Made by a program: the position numbers and the translations under genes. This document shows, one piece after another, positions 47,835 to 57,864 of a stretch of 64,000 nt of DNA. This DNA is from Candidatus Accumulibacter conexus (GTDB lineage Bacteria; Pseudomonadota; Gammaproteobacteria; Burkholderiales; Rhodocyclaceae), in assembly GCA_017592775.1 (NCBI GenBank), contig JAGFNJ010000025.1:1-64000 (forward strand), in the 5' to 3' direction. Under the pieces are notes generated by a model, which searched no databases, was not told where the DNA came from, and worked only from the letters and a program-made list of their open reading frames with translations. How positions within the stretch are numbered: position 1 is the stretch's first letter; the number at the start of each line of letters is the position of its first letter.

Positions 47835-48575
47835 ATGGCCTACAACTGGAACTGGGGAGTCTTCCTGCAGCCGACGGCGACCGGCGACGACTCGACCTAT
47901 CTCGACTGGATGTTCCACGGGCTGCAGATGACCATCGGCCTGTCGTTGTCGGCCTGGCTGATCGCGCTGCTGCTCGGCGCCGTCGTCGGCGTCCTGCGGA
48001 CCGTCCCCAACAGATGGTTGTCCGGGCTGGCGACCGCCTACGTCGAGGTCTTTCGCAACATTCCGCTGCTCGTGCAGCTCTTCCTGTGGTACTTCGTCAT
48101 GCCCGAGTTGTTGCCCGAAGACTTGGGCAATGCCTTCAAGCAGAGCAACCCGATCGTGCAGCAGTTCCTGTCGTCGATGGTCTGCCTGGCGCTGTTCACC
48201 AGTGCGCGCGTCGCCGAGCAGGTGCGCTCGGGGATCAACTCGCTGCCGCCCGGGCAGAAGAACGCCGGCCTGGCGCTCGGTTTCACGCTGCCGCAGACCT
48301 ATCGTCATGTCATGCTGCCGATGGCGGTGCGCCTGATCGTGCCGCCGCTGACCTCGGAGTTCCTCAACATCTTCAAGAACTCGGCCGTCTGCTCGACGAT
48401 CGGCCTGCTCGAACTGGCGGCCCAGGGCCGGCAACTGGTCGACTACACGGCACAGCCCTACGAGTCGTTCATCGCCGTCACCATCGCCTACCTGCTGCTC
48501 AACGTCGTCGTCATGTCGGGCATGCGCTGGGTCGAGGTGCACGTGCGCGTTCCCGGCTACATCGGAGGGAAATGA
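47835..48575 (+). CDS. gltJ: Glutamate/aspartate ABC transporter permease
   Basis: The 246-residue inner membrane protein has [19 protein letters not shown], a feature of GltJ, five hydrophobic helices, and the EAA loop (about 165-190, [19 protein letters not shown]) that contacts the ATPase. GGGAGAAG lies before the ATG at 47835. GltK starts one base after its stop codon. Polar amino acid transporter permeases work as a GltJK pair. Confidence 0.93.
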   Translation: MAYNWNWGVFLQPTATGDDSTYLDWMFHGLQMTIGLSLSAWLIALLLGAVVGVLRTVPNRWLSGLATAYVEVFRNIPLLVQLFLWYFVMPELLPEDLGNAFKQSNPIVQQFLSSMVCLALFTSARVAEQVRSGINSLPPGQKNAGLALGFTLPQTYRHVMLPMAVRLIVPPLTSEFLNIFKNSAVCSTIGLLELAAQGRQLVDYTAQPYESFIAVTIAYLLLNVVVMSGMRWVEVHVRVPGYIGGK

Positions 48576-48576
48576 G

Positions 48577-49257
48577 ATGCATGAGTTCGACTGGTCGTCG
48601 ATCCCGAATGCCCTGCCATTCCTCTGGGACGGGATGAAGATCTCGCTCGAGATCACGCTCAGCGCCGTCGTCTTCGGCATCGTCTGGGGCACGCTGCTGG
48701 CGCTGATGCGGCTGTCGTCGATCACGCCGCTGTCATGGTTCGCCGCCGGCTACGTCAACCTTTTCCGCGCCGTGCCGCTGGTGATGGTGCTGCTGTGGTT
48801 CTTCCTGATCGTGCCGCACCTGCTCGAGAGCCTGTTCGGCCTGCCGCGCGGCACCGACATGCGGCTGACCTCGGCGATCGCCGGCTTCGCATTGTTCGAA
48901 GCCGCCTACTACTCGGAGATCATCCGCGCCGGCATCCAGTCGGTACCGAAGGGGCAGATGGCGGCGGCGAGTGCGCTCGGCATGACCTACGGCCAGGCGA
49001 TGCGGCTGGTGGTGCTGCCACAGGCGTTCCGCAACATGGTGCCGCTGTTGTTGACGCAGGGCATCATCCTCTTCCAGGACACGTCGCTGGTCTATGTCTC
49101 GGCGCTGGCCGATTTCTTTGGCGCGGCCTACAAGGTCGGTGACCGCGACGGCCGGCTGGTCGAACTGCTGCTCTTTGCCGGTGCGGTGTACTTCGTCCTC
49201 TGCTTCGCTGCATCGCGGGTCGTCCGCCATTACCAGAACAAGATGAAGACGGCCTGA
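48577..49257 (+). CDS. gltK: Glutamate/aspartate ABC transporter permease
   Basis: The 226-residue inner membrane protein has the family start [20 protein letters not shown], five helices and an EAA loop [20 protein letters not shown]. It is the second permease half and pairs with GltJ. Overlapping or touching stop and start with gltJ indicate coupled translation. Confidence 0.93.
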   Translation: MHEFDWSSIPNALPFLWDGMKISLEITLSAVVFGIVWGTLLALMRLSSITPLSWFAAGYVNLFRAVPLVMVLLWFFLIVPHLLESLFGLPRGTDMRLTSAIAGFALFEAAYYSEIIRAGIQSVPKGQMAAASALGMTYGQAMRLVVLPQAFRNMVPLLLTQGIILFQDTSLVYVSALADFFGAAYKVGDRDGRLVELLLFAGAVYFVLCFAASRVVRHYQNKMKTA

Positions 49258-49290
49258 GACCGGTCGGGACCCAGCCGCGAGGAGACGCAG

Positions 49291-50019
49291 ATGATTTCGA
49301 TGAACAAGGTCAGCAAGCATTACGGTTCCTTCCAGGTTCTCGCCGACTGCACGACGCAGGTGCACAAGGGTGAAGTGATCGTCGTCTGCGGCCCGTCCGG
49401 ATCGGGCAAGTCGACACTGATCAAGTGCGTCAATGGCCTCGAGCCCTTCCAGAGTGGCGAGATCATCGTCAATGGCGTCTCGGTCGGCGATCCGAAGACC
49501 AACCTGTCGAAGCTGCGCTCGACGGTCGGCATGGTCTTCCAGAACTTCGAGCTTTTCCCGCACATGCGCATCATCGACAACCTCGCCATCGCCCAGGTCA
49601 AGGTGCTCGGCCGCAACCCCGAGCAGGCGCGCGAAAAGGGCTTCAAGCTGCTCGACCGCGTCGGCTTGCGGGTGCAGGCCGAGAAGTACCCCGGCCAGCT
49701 TTCGGGTGGACAGCAGCAGCGCGTGGCGATTGCCCGCGCGCTGTCGATGGACCCGATCTGCATGCTCTTCGACGAACCGACCTCGGCGCTCGATCCGGAG
49801 ATGATCAACGAGGTCCTCGACGTCATGACCGAACTGGCGCAGGAAGGCATGACCATGATGTGCGTGACGCACGAGATGGGTTTTGCCCGCCGCGTTGCCA
49901 ACCGCGTGATCTTCATGGATCAGGGCCGGATCGTCGAGGACGACAGCAAGGAGGCATTCTTCGGCAATCCGCGCTCGGAGCGGGCACAGCAGTTCCTGGC
50001 GAAGATTCTGCATCACTGA
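49291..50019 (+). CDS. gltL: Glutamate/aspartate ABC transporter ATP-binding protein
   Basis: The 242-residue ATPase has Walker [11 protein letters not shown]-loop [12 protein letters not shown], signature [15 protein letters not shown], Walker [16 protein letters not shown] and the switch His in [10 protein letters not shown]. These are the marks of polar amino acid ABC transporters such as GltL/GlnQ. It closes the gltIJKL operon; GAGGAGA lies before its ATG. A long hairpin follows. Confidence 0.95.
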   Translation: MISMNKVSKHYGSFQVLADCTTQVHKGEVIVVCGPSGSGKSTLIKCVNGLEPFQSGEIIVNGVSVGDPKTNLSKLRSTVGMVFQNFELFPHMRIIDNLAIAQVKVLGRNPEQAREKGFKLLDRVGLRVQAEKYPGQLSGGQQQRVAIARALSMDPICMLFDEPTSALDPEMINEVLDVMTELAQEGMTMMCVTHEMGFARRVANRVIFMDQGRIVEDDSKEAFFGNPRSERAQQFLAKILHH

Positions 50020-50020
50020 T

Positions 50021-50050
50021 ACGGCGGCGGTGCGCCCGACACGCCGCCGT
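50021..50050 (+). terminator. Hairpin after gltL
   Basis: ACGGCGGCG and CGCCGCCGT form a perfect nine-base stem around a 12-base loop, starting just past the gltL stop. There is no T-run, so it may be an attenuating or Rho-aided end, or simply stabilise the glt transcript 3' end. Confidence 0.45.
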
Positions 50051-50190
50051 GTCGTTGCGAGCCGCCCGGCCAGGCGCCGGTTCTTTTCCGCCGCTGCGGT
50101 CGGCGGCCGCCGGTTCCGCTGCCCCTGACCAGCCGCGCTGATCCGCTGCCGGTCGCAGGGCTGCGGTCGTCCGTGTCCAAGGAGAGCGCC

Positions 50191-53100
50191 ATGGCAACGA
50201 TGCCTGAAACAGCGTGCAATTTGCGTCGCAACCTGCACGAAATCGCTGGGCAACTCCGGTTGTCGGCTGCGGTCGTCGAGTTTCTCGATTGCTACTACGC
50301 CGACTTCGATTTCGCCGGCGGCAGCGACGCCAGTCCGGAAGAACTCGTCGGTGCTGCAGCCCAGCATTTTCGCCTCGGCGAGCAGCGGTCGCCGCGACAA
50401 CCGGTTCTCGCCCTCTATACGCCGGACTTCGATCGCCACGGCTGGCACTCGCCGCATACCGTCATCGACGTCGTCACCGACGACATGCCTTTCCTCGTCG
50501 ATTCGATCAGCATGCTCGTCTATCGCCGCGGGCTTGCCATCCACCGTCTGCTGCATCCGTTGCTCGGCGCCGAACGCGGGCCGGACGGCGGCTTGCAGCG
50601 GATCACTCCGCATGGCGGGCAGGGCAGCCGGACCGAGTCGTGGATTCATCTCGAGATCGACCGCATCGGCGACAGCGGCGAGGTTGACGATCTGCAGCGC
50701 GAGATCGCCGGCGTCCTCGCCGACGTGCGGTCGGCGGTCGAGGATGGCGCCGCCATCCAGCAGAACATGCGTGCGGCCGCTGCCGAACTCGCCGCGGACG
50801 CCGAAGCGGCGGACTACCTGAGCTGGATCGCTGCCAACAACTTCGTCTTTCTTGGCGCGGCCGAGTACTTCGTCGGCGCCGGTGGGCAGCGCCTCGCCCG
50901 CGTCGCCGACAGCGGGCTCGGCATCCTGCGGCAGAACGATCACCCACGCTTTGCCCGTTGTCTTGCCGCCATTCCGGGCGAGATCGCCGAGCTGGCCAGG
51001 GATCCGTCGCCGCTGATCCTGGTCAAGGCCGATGCCCGCTCGTCGGTCCATCGTCCGGCCTATCTCGACTTCATCGGCGTCAAGCGCGTCGATGACAGCG
51101 GCCGCATCGTCGGCTTGCGTGCCTTCGTCGGGCTTTATACGGCGCATGTCTATCATGTGTCGGCGACCGACATTCCGCTCCTGCGACAGAAGGTGGCCAG
51201 CGTGCGGCAGGAGATCGGTTTCGTCGCCCGCAGCCACCGCGACAAGACGCTGCTCAACGTCCTCGAGACCTATCCACGCGACGAACTGATCGAGATCGCG
51301 CATGCCGATCTGGTGCGGATTGCCCGCGGCATCGTCGCGCTGCACGAACGCGAAGAGGTGCGCGTCTTCATGCGCGACGACCGCTGGCAGCGCTACGTTT
51401 CGGTGATCGCCTACATGCCGCGTGACCGCTTCGACACGACGGTCCGCAAGCGGATCTCGGCGCTGCTCTACGAGGCGCTGGCAGCGGAACGGGTGGACTA
51501 CTTCGTCATGATCGGCGAGTCGCGTCTCGCCCGCCTGCACTTCATTGCCCGTACGCCGGTCGGCACGCCGTACGCCTACGATGCCGCTGCGATCGAGCGT
51601 CAGGCGGCGCGCATCGTCCGCGGCTGGAGCGACGAGTTGAAGCAGAATCTCGTCGGCCATTATGGCGAGGAGCATGGCAACCGCCTGCTGCGCCGCTATG
51701 CGCCGGAACTGCCGCTGTCGTACCAGGAGCGGGTGACTCCGGCCGCTGCGGTGTCTGATCTCGACCGCCTGCAGGCCGCCGAAGTGAGTGGCCTCGTCGA
51801 AGTCAAGCTGAGCGCGGCGCAAGGCGACGACGGCGCGCACCAGCACCTGAAGCTGTTCCGCCGCGGGTGCCCGCGACCGCTGTCGGCGATCCTGCCGGTA
51901 CTCGAGAATCTCGGTCTGACGGTGCTTTCCGAGCAGCCGTTCAGCCTGCCGGCGAGTGACCTGCACATTGCCGACTTCGCCGTCCGCCTGCCGGAGGCCA
52001 GGGCGCTCGACGACGAAGCGACGCGAGCGGCCTTCGTCGACCTGCTCGAACGCCTGCTGCGTGACCAGGCGGAGAACGACGGCTTCAACCGCCTGGTGCT
52101 GCTGGCGGGTCTCGATGGACGGCAGATCGGCATCCTGCGTGCCTACAGCCGCTACCTGCGGCAGGCCGGACTGCCGTTCAGCCAGGCCTACGTCGAGCGC
52201 TGCCTGGCGACCCACTTCGACATCACCCGTCGTCTGGTCGAACTCTTCGCCGCGCTGTTTGCACCGACGGCCGACGATGCCCGCGCCGCCGCGCTGAGTG
52301 AGGAACTGACGATGGCGCTGCTGCAGGTCAGCAATCCCGACGACGACCGGATTCTCTCGGCCCTGCAGACGGCCATCTCGGCGACGCTGCGCACCAACGC
52401 CTACCAGACCGCGCATGATGGCGCCGCGAAGGGTTACCTGTCGTTCAAGCTTGCCTCGCGGGAGATTCCCTTTCTGCCGGCGCCGACGCCGTTGTACGAG
52501 ATCTTCGTCTACAGCGAGCGGGTCGAGGGCGTGCACCTGCGCGGTGCCCGCGTCGCCCGGGGCGGTCTGCGCTGGTCGGACCGAATGGAAGACTTCCGCA
52601 CCGAGGTGCTTGGCCTGGTCAAGGCGCAGATGGTCAAGAACGCGGTGATCGTGCCGCTCGGCTCGAAGGGCGGTTTCGTCTGCAAGCGGTTGCCGCCGCC
52701 CAGCGACCGGGAGGCTTGGCAGGCCGAGGGAATCGCCTGCTATTCGACCTTCATTCGTGGCCTGCTCGACCTGACGGACAACCGGGTCGGCGGCCAGGTG
52801 GTGCCACCCGCCGGTGTCCGCCGGCGTGATGGTGACGACCCCTATCTGGTGGTCGCCGCCGACAAGGGGACGGCGACCTTCTCGGACATCGCCAACTCCA
52901 TTGCCATCGAATACGGCTTCTGGCTTGGCGATGCCTTCGCCTCCGGCGGGTCGGTCGGCTATGACCACAAGAAGATGGGCATCACCGCCCGCGGCGCCTG
53001 GGAAGCCATCAAGAGGCACTTCCGCGAGTTGGGTCTCGATGTTCAGACGCAAGCCTTCACCGTCGTCGGCATCGGCGACATGTCCGGCGACGTCTTCGGC

Positions 53101-54849
53101 AACGGCATGCTGCTGTCGCGTGAAATCCGGCTCCTCGCCGCCTTCGATCACCGCCACATCTTCATCGACCCCGACCCCGACGCAGCACGCAGCCATGCCG
53201 AGCGCCAGCGCCTCTTTGACCTGCCGCGCTCGTCCTGGGCGGACTACGATCCGGCGCTGATCTCGGCCGGCGGTGGCGTCTGGTCACGCAGCGCGAAGAC
53301 GATTCCCCTGTCACCACAGGTGCAGGCCTGGCTGGCGACCGACGCCAGCCAGCTGTCGCCGCCCGAGCTGATCCGCAATCTCCTGCAGGCACCCGTCGAT
53401 CTGCTCTACAACGGCGGCATCGGGACCTACGTCAAGGCCGGCAGCCAGAGCCACCAGGAAGCGAACGACCGCGGCAACGACATCCTGCGCGTCGATGCCG
53501 GCCAGTTGCGGGCGCGCGTCGTCGGCGAGGGCGGCAACCTCGGCCTGACGCAGAAGGGTCGCATCGAGTTCGCCCTCAACGGCGGCCGCATCTACACCGA
53601 TGCGATCGACAATTCGGCCGGTGTCGACTGCTCGGACCACGAGGTCAACATCAAGATCCTGCTCGCCGGGCTGGTCGCCAGCGGCGAAATGACCGGCCGG
53701 CAGCGCGACGCACTTCTCGCGTCGATGACCGACGAGGTGGCGGCCCTGGTGCTGGCCGACAACTACCAGCAGACGCAGGCGATCGCGCTCGAAGTGGCGA
53801 CCGCAGGCGGGCTGCTGGCGGCGCACGCACGGCTGCTGCGCAGCCTCGAAGCGCGCGGCGCGCTGCACCGCGCAGTCGAGTTCCTGCCCGACGACAAGGG
53901 CCTCGCCGAGCGCGGCCAGCAGAAACGCGGCCTCACCGCTCCGGAGATTGCCGTCCTCCTGGCCTACGCCAAGATCACCCTCAAGGAGGCCGTCCTGGCT
54001 TCCGATCTACCCGGCAGCGGCGACGTTCGCGACCTCCTGGAGAGCTACTTCCCGAGCGTCCTGCGCGGCTCGTGTCGCGCCCTGATGGCGGCACATCCGC
54101 TGCAGCGGGACATCATCAGCACGCAGTTGGTCAATCGGCTGGTGAACCGGATGGGGACCACCCTTGCCCTGCAGCTTGGCGAGGAGACGGGCGCCTCGCC
54201 GGCACAGGTGGCAGGCGCTTGGTATGCCGCCAGCCAGATACTGGACGCTGAGGCGCTGTGGCGCGAGATCGAGGCGCTCGACCTGCAACTCGATGCGGCC
54301 CGGCAGATCGAGCTGATGCTTGCCTTGCGCGCGATGACGGCTGCCGCGACGGAACTGATCCTGGCACAGCACCTCGGCGGGATGACGATCGGCGAACTGG
54401 TCGACGAGTACCGGCCGGCGGTCGTCGCGGCGATTGCCCGGGTGCGCCAGGGCAGGAGTGGTGAACAGGCGGCAACGGCGCTGACCGCGGAAGCGCCAGC
54501 GATCGTCGGCGCCATCGACCGGGTCAACCTGGCTCGCGCTTGCGCGCAGTCGCTCGACGAGGTCGCGCGCGGACTGGTCGAACTTGCCAGCCATCTCGAT
54601 CTCGACTGGCTCGCTGCTGCCGTCGCACGCCTGCCGGCGGGCAACCGCTGGCAGGCGCGGGCGCGCGCGCGGCTGGCGGTCGAGCTGGCGGAGTTGCGGC
54701 AGAATCTGCTGCGACACGTGCTTGGCGGACGTTTGCCGGCCACTGCCGCTGCGCGCAGCGTGCTCGACGAGATGAAGATGAATGAGCCGCAGGACCTGGC
54801 GATGCTGTCCGCGGGGCTGGCTGAACTCAGGCGTGTGATGGGCGCCTGA
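50191..54849 (+). CDS. Large NAD-dependent glutamate dehydrogenase
   Basis: The 1552-residue enzyme belongs to the 180-kDa class found in Pseudomonas, Caulobacter and others. Long ACT-like regulatory regions fill the N-terminal half. The core begins near residue 790 with ARGGLRWSDRMEDFRTEVLG and PLGSKGGFV, and goes on to VVGIGDMSGDVFGNGML and GEGGNLGLTQKGRIEF. A helical C-terminal region follows. It oxidises glutamate to 2-oxoglutarate and ammonium. AAGGAG lies six bases before ATG 50191; a GTG at 50173 is less likely. It follows gltIJKL, so glutamate uptake and breakdown are encoded side by side. Confidence 0.95.
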   Translation: MATMPETACNLRRNLHEIAGQLRLSAAVVEFLDCYYADFDFAGGSDASPEELVGAAAQHFRLGEQRSPRQPVLALYTPDFDRHGWHSPHTVIDVVTDDMPFLVDSISMLVYRRGLAIHRLLHPLLGAERGPDGGLQRITPHGGQGSRTESWIHLEIDRIGDSGEVDDLQREIAGVLADVRSAVEDGAAIQQNMRAAAAELAADAEAADYLSWIAANNFVFLGAAEYFVGAGGQRLARVADSGLGILRQNDHPRFARCLAAIPGEIAELARDPSPLILVKADARSSVHRPAYLDFIGVKRVDDSGRIVGLRAFVGLYTAHVYHVSATDIPLLRQKVASVRQEIGFVARSHRDKTLLNVLETYPRDELIEIAHADLVRIARGIVALHEREEVRVFMRDDRWQRYVSVIAYMPRDRFDTTVRKRISALLYEALAAERVDYFVMIGESRLARLHFIARTPVGTPYAYDAAAIERQAARIVRGWSDELKQNLVGHYGEEHGNRLLRRYAPELPLSYQERVTPAAAVSDLDRLQAAEVSGLVEVKLSAAQGDDGAHQHLKLFRRGCPRPLSAILPVLENLGLTVLSEQPFSLPASDLHIADFAVRLPEARALDDEATRAAFVDLLERLLRDQAENDGFNRLVLLAGLDGRQIGILRAYSRYLRQAGLPFSQAYVERCLATHFDITRRLVELFAALFAPTADDARAAALSEELTMALLQVSNPDDDRILSALQTAISATLRTNAYQTAHDGAAKGYLSFKLASREIPFLPAPTPLYEIFVYSERVEGVHLRGARVARGGLRWSDRMEDFRTEVLGLVKAQMVKNAVIVPLGSKGGFVCKRLPPPSDREAWQAEGIACYSTFIRGLLDLTDNRVGGQVVPPAGVRRRDGDDPYLVVAADKGTATFSDIANSIAIEYGFWLGDAFASGGSVGYDHKKMGITARGAWEAIKRHFRELGLDVQTQAFTVVGIGDMSGDVFGNGMLLSREIRLLAAFDHRHIFIDPDPDAARSHAERQRLFDLPRSSWADYDPALISAGGGVWSRSAKTIPLSPQVQAWLATDASQLSPPELIRNLLQAPVDLLYNGGIGTYVKAGSQSHQEANDRGNDILRVDAGQLRARVVGEGGNLGLTQKGRIEFALNGGRIYTDAIDNSAGVDCSDHEVNIKILLAGLVASGEMTGRQRDALLASMTDEVAALVLADNYQQTQAIALEVATAGGLLAAHARLLRSLEARGALHRAVEFLPDDKGLAERGQQKRGLTAPEIAVLLAYAKITLKEAVLASDLPGSGDVRDLLESYFPSVLRGSCRALMAAHPLQRDIISTQLVNRLVNRMGTTLALQLGEETGASPAQVAGAWYAASQILDAEALWREIEALDLQLDAARQIELMLALRAMTAAATELILAQHLGGMTIGELVDEYRPAVVAAIARVRQGRSGEQAATALTAEAPAIVGAIDRVNLARACAQSLDEVARGLVELASHLDLDWLAAAVARLPAGNRWQARARARLAVELAELRQNLLRHVLGGRLPATAAARSVLDEMKMNEPQDLAMLSAGLAELRRVMGA

Positions 54850-54964
54850 AGCCGGCCGCGCGCAACAGCGGTCCGGCAGCAGTCGCCGGGCGTGGGGTCC
54901 GTGGCGGCGACCGTTTTCCCGGCATCCATAATTATGAATTCCGCCGCGAAAGCGAGGGCTTTTT

Positions 54965-54974
54965 GCTGTAGAAT
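54965..54974 (+). promoter_or_regulatory. Possible -10 element for the DUF2889 gene
   Basis: TAGAAT at 54969-54974, just after a T-rich run and GCTG, resembles a -10 box. No good -35 match sits 17 bases upstream (GCGAAA). It would start a transcript about 45 bases ahead of the DUF2889 start codon. Confidence 0.35.
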
Positions 54975-55027
54975 TTCGTGCCAGCCGCGAAATCCTGCAG
55001 TCTGCGCAAAATCCCCCTCGACGATCG

Positions 55028-55579
55028 ATGCCGCTGCCCCCCACCACTGCCCAACGGACTCGCAAGCACCTTCGCAGCGTGCAGCTCGAAGGTTACCGGC
55101 GTGACGACGGCTATTGGGACATCGAGGCCCGTCTGACCGATGTCAAGGACCACGACTACCCGCTTTCGTCCGGGTTGCGCAAGCGCGGCGAGGCGGTGCA
55201 CGACATGTCGGTGCGGGTGACGATCGACCGTCAGATGACCATTCACGATGCCGTCGCATGCGCCGATGGCGTGCCCTACGTCGGCTACTGTGACCAGATC
55301 ACCCCCGCCTATGCGCAACTGGTCGGCCTGAACCTGTTTCACGGCTTTCGCACGGCGATCAAGAACCTCTTTCGCGGCACGCGTGGCTGCTCACATCTCA
55401 GCGAACTGCTGATGTTCCTGCCAACCGCTGCACTGCAAACTTTTGCCAGCGACGTCCCGGACAGCGACGATAGCGGCCACAAGCCCTATCAGCTCGACCG
55501 GTGCCACGCGCTGGAATCGCATTCGGCCGCAGTACAGCGCTATTACCCGCGCTGGTACCGCGGACAGAAGCCTGGGTAG
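55028..55579 (+). CDS. DUF2889 domain protein
   Basis: The 183-residue protein matches DUF2889 (RKHLRSVQLEGYRRDDGYWD; RLTDVKDHDYPL; HDMSVRVTIDRQMTIHDAVA; RGTRGCSHLSELLM). The family is frequent in Betaproteobacteria and has no assigned function; the conserved cysteines and histidines near CDQITPAYAQL and GCSHL could hold a metal. It precedes sucC by 58 bases and may share its transcript. Confidence 0.85.
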   Translation: MPLPPTTAQRTRKHLRSVQLEGYRRDDGYWDIEARLTDVKDHDYPLSSGLRKRGEAVHDMSVRVTIDRQMTIHDAVACADGVPYVGYCDQITPAYAQLVGLNLFHGFRTAIKNLFRGTRGCSHLSELLMFLPTAALQTFASDVPDSDDSGHKPYQLDRCHALESHSAAVQRYYPRWYRGQKPG

Positions 55580-55637
55580 GGCGTTCCTGCCCGTGGTCCA
55601 TTACCTTTCGCAACCTTAACTCAAGCAAGGAAAGCGC

Positions 55638-56798
55638 ATGAAAATTCACGAATATCAGGGCAAGGAACTCCTGAAGAAATTCGGCGTCGTCGTTCCGCGC
55701 GGGGTGTTCTGTCCGACCGTCGATGATGCGGTCAAGGCAGCCGAATCCCTCGGAGGCAAGGTCTGGGTGGTCAAGGCCCAGATCCATGCCGGTGGCCGCG
55801 GCAAGGGCGGTGGCGTCAAGGTGGCGAAGTCGCTCGACGAGGTTCGCCAGTACGCCAGCGAGATCCTCGGCATGCAGCTCGTCACCCACCAGACCGGTCC
55901 GGCCGGGCAGAAGGTGCGCCGGCTCCTGGTCGAAGAGGGAGCCGACATCCGCAAGGAGTATTACGTCGCGGCGCTGACCGACCGCACGACGCAGAAGGTG
56001 GCGATGATGGCCTCGTCCGAAGGGGGCATGGACATCGAAAAGGTTGCCCACGACACGCCGGAAAAGATCCTGAAGGTCTTTATCGACCCGGTTGACGGGC
56101 TCAGCGACGCGCAGGCGACGGAACTCGCCGTCGGCATCGGCGTTCCCGCCGGATCGGTTGCACAGGCCGTGGCGACGTTGCAGGGGCTGTATCGCTGCTA
56201 CATGGAAACCGACGCCTCGCTGGCCGAGATCAATCCGCTGATCCTCGAGGGCAACGGCAACATCAAGGCCATCGACGCCAAGTTCAACTTCGATTCCAAC
56301 TCGCTCTACCGGCAGCCCGAGATCATGGCCTTCCGCGACCTCGACGAAGAGGATCCGGACGAACTCGAGGCATCGAAACACGATCTGTCGTACATCTCGC
56401 TCGACGGCAACATCGGCTGCCTGGTGAACGGTGCCGGTCTGGCGATGGCGACGATGGACACGATCAAGCTGTTTGGCGCCGAGCCGGCCAACTTCCTCGA
56501 CGTCGGCGGCGGCGCGACGACCGAGAAGGTCACCGAAGCGTTCCAGATCATGCTCAAGAATCCTAAGGTCAAGGGCATTCTCGTGAACATCTTCGGCGGC
56601 ATCATGCGTTGCGACACGATCGCCACCGGCGTCGTCGCCGCGGCACGTGAAACCCACCTCTCGGTACCGCTGGTCGTCCGCATGAAGGGAACCAACGAAG
56701 ACATCGGCAAGAAGATCCTCAGCGACTCGGGCCTGCCGATCATCACTGCCGATTCAATGGCCGAAGCCGCCACCAAGATCGTTGCTGCGGTCAGTTAA
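55638..56798 (+). CDS. sucC: Succinyl-CoA synthetase beta subunit
   Basis: The 386-residue protein has [20 protein letters not shown], the ATP-grasp domain with [29 protein letters not shown] and the CoA-ligase domain with [13 protein letters not shown] and GIMRCDTIA. With SucD it turns succinyl-CoA into succinate while making ATP or GTP. AAGGAAAG lies before the ATG. The sucD gene follows after 10 bases with AAGGAG between them. Confidence 0.97.
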   Translation: MKIHEYQGKELLKKFGVVVPRGVFCPTVDDAVKAAESLGGKVWVVKAQIHAGGRGKGGGVKVAKSLDEVRQYASEILGMQLVTHQTGPAGQKVRRLLVEEGADIRKEYYVAALTDRTTQKVAMMASSEGGMDIEKVAHDTPEKILKVFIDPVDGLSDAQATELAVGIGVPAGSVAQAVATLQGLYRCYMETDASLAEINPLILEGNGNIKAIDAKFNFDSNSLYRQPEIMAFRDLDEEDPDELEASKHDLSYISLDGNIGCLVNGAGLAMATMDTIKLFGAEPANFLDVGGGATTEKVTEAFQIMLKNPKVKGILVNIFGGIMRCDTIATGVVAAARETHLSVPLVVRMKGTNEDIGKKILSDSGLPIITADSMAEAATKIVAAVS

Positions 56799-56808
56799 GG
56801 AGCCCACC

Positions 56809-57702
56809 ATGTCGATTCTGATCAACAAAGACACCAAGATCATCACCCAGGGCATCACCGGCAAGACCGGCCAGTTCCACACCGAGAAGTGCCAGGAGTA
56901 CGCCAACGGCAAGAACTGCTTCGTCGCCGGCGTCAACCCCAAGAAGGCTGGCGAGAGCATTTTCGGCATCCCGATCTACGGTTCGGTCAAGGATGCCAAG
57001 GCGCAGACCGGCGCCACCGTCTCGGTGATCTACGTACCGCCGCCGGGTGCCGCGGCAGCGATCTGGGAAGCGGTCGAGGCCGACCTCGATCTCGTCGTCT
57101 GCATCACCGAGGGCATCCCGGTGCGTGACATGCTGGTGGTGCGCAACAAGATGTTGCGCAAGGAAGCCGCTGGCGGCAAGAAGACCCTGCTGCTCGGCCC
57201 GAACTGCCCCGGCCTGATCACGCCGGATGAAGTCAAGATTGGCATCATGCCGGGCCACATTCACCGCAAGGGACGCATCGGCGTCGTCTCGCGTTCGGGT
57301 ACGCTGACCTACGAAGCGGTTGGCCAGTTGACCGAAATCGGTCTCGGCCAGTCGTCGGCGGTCGGCACCGGTGGCGATCCGATCAACGGCCTCAAGCATA
57401 TCGACATCATGCGCCTGTTCAACGACGATCCGGATACCGATGCGGTGATCATGATCGGCGAGATCGGTGGTCCTGACGAGGCCGATGCGGCGCTGTGGTG
57501 CAAGGCCAACATGAAGAAGCCGATCGTCGGTTTCATCGCCGGCGTCACGGCTCCGGCGGGCAAGCGGATGGGCCACGCCGGGGCACTGATTTCCGGTGGT
57601 GCGGATACCGCCGATGCCAAGCTCGCGATCATGGAAGAGTGTGGTTTCAAGGTGACGCGCGATCCGTCCGAGATGGGCAAGCTGATCAAGGCCATGCTCT
57701 AG
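56809..57702 (+). CDS. sucD: Succinyl-CoA synthetase alpha subunit
   Basis: The 297-residue protein has MSILINKDTKIITQGITGKT, the CoA-binding Rossmann domain with VAGVNPKKAGES, the GPNCPG motif, and the active-site His in GHAGALISGGADTADAK that becomes phosphorylated. It pairs with SucC. AAGGAG starts at the sucC stop codon. A strong hairpin 26 bases past the stop ends the operon. Confidence 0.97.
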   Translation: MSILINKDTKIITQGITGKTGQFHTEKCQEYANGKNCFVAGVNPKKAGESIFGIPIYGSVKDAKAQTGATVSVIYVPPPGAAAAIWEAVEADLDLVVCITEGIPVRDMLVVRNKMLRKEAAGGKKTLLLGPNCPGLITPDEVKIGIMPGHIHRKGRIGVVSRSGTLTYEAVGQLTEIGLGQSSAVGTGGDPINGLKHIDIMRLFNDDPDTDAVIMIGEIGGPDEADAALWCKANMKKPIVGFIAGVTAPAGKRMGHAGALISGGADTADAKLAIMEECGFKVTRDPSEMGKLIKAML

Positions 57703-57727
57703 GGCGAAAGCGGTCTGCAGGTTGCGC

Positions 57728-57761
57728 AAGAAGGGCAGGCCGCGGTCTGCCCTTCTTGTTT
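57728..57761 (+). terminator. Hairpin terminator after sucCD
   Basis: AAGAAGGGCAG and CTGCCCTTCTT form a perfect 11-base stem with an eight-base loop, followed by GTTT. The T-run is short but the stem is strong and well placed, so this is a likely Rho-independent terminator. Confidence 0.75.
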
Positions 57762-57864
57762 GCCTATGCCGTCGGTGATTTGCAAGTAAAATCGGGGATG
57801 GCGTCATGCCGGCTGTCGGCGGGGCGTCGCCAGCCATCGACTGCTGCTCCGGAGCGAGGAAGAA

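Noticed and set aside
48733-53196. 1487-codon minus-strand frame opposite gltK, gltL and glutamate dehydrogenase
   Set aside because: It crosses three well-identified genes and an intergenic hairpin, with no domain of its own. Long antisense frames are expected at this GC content.
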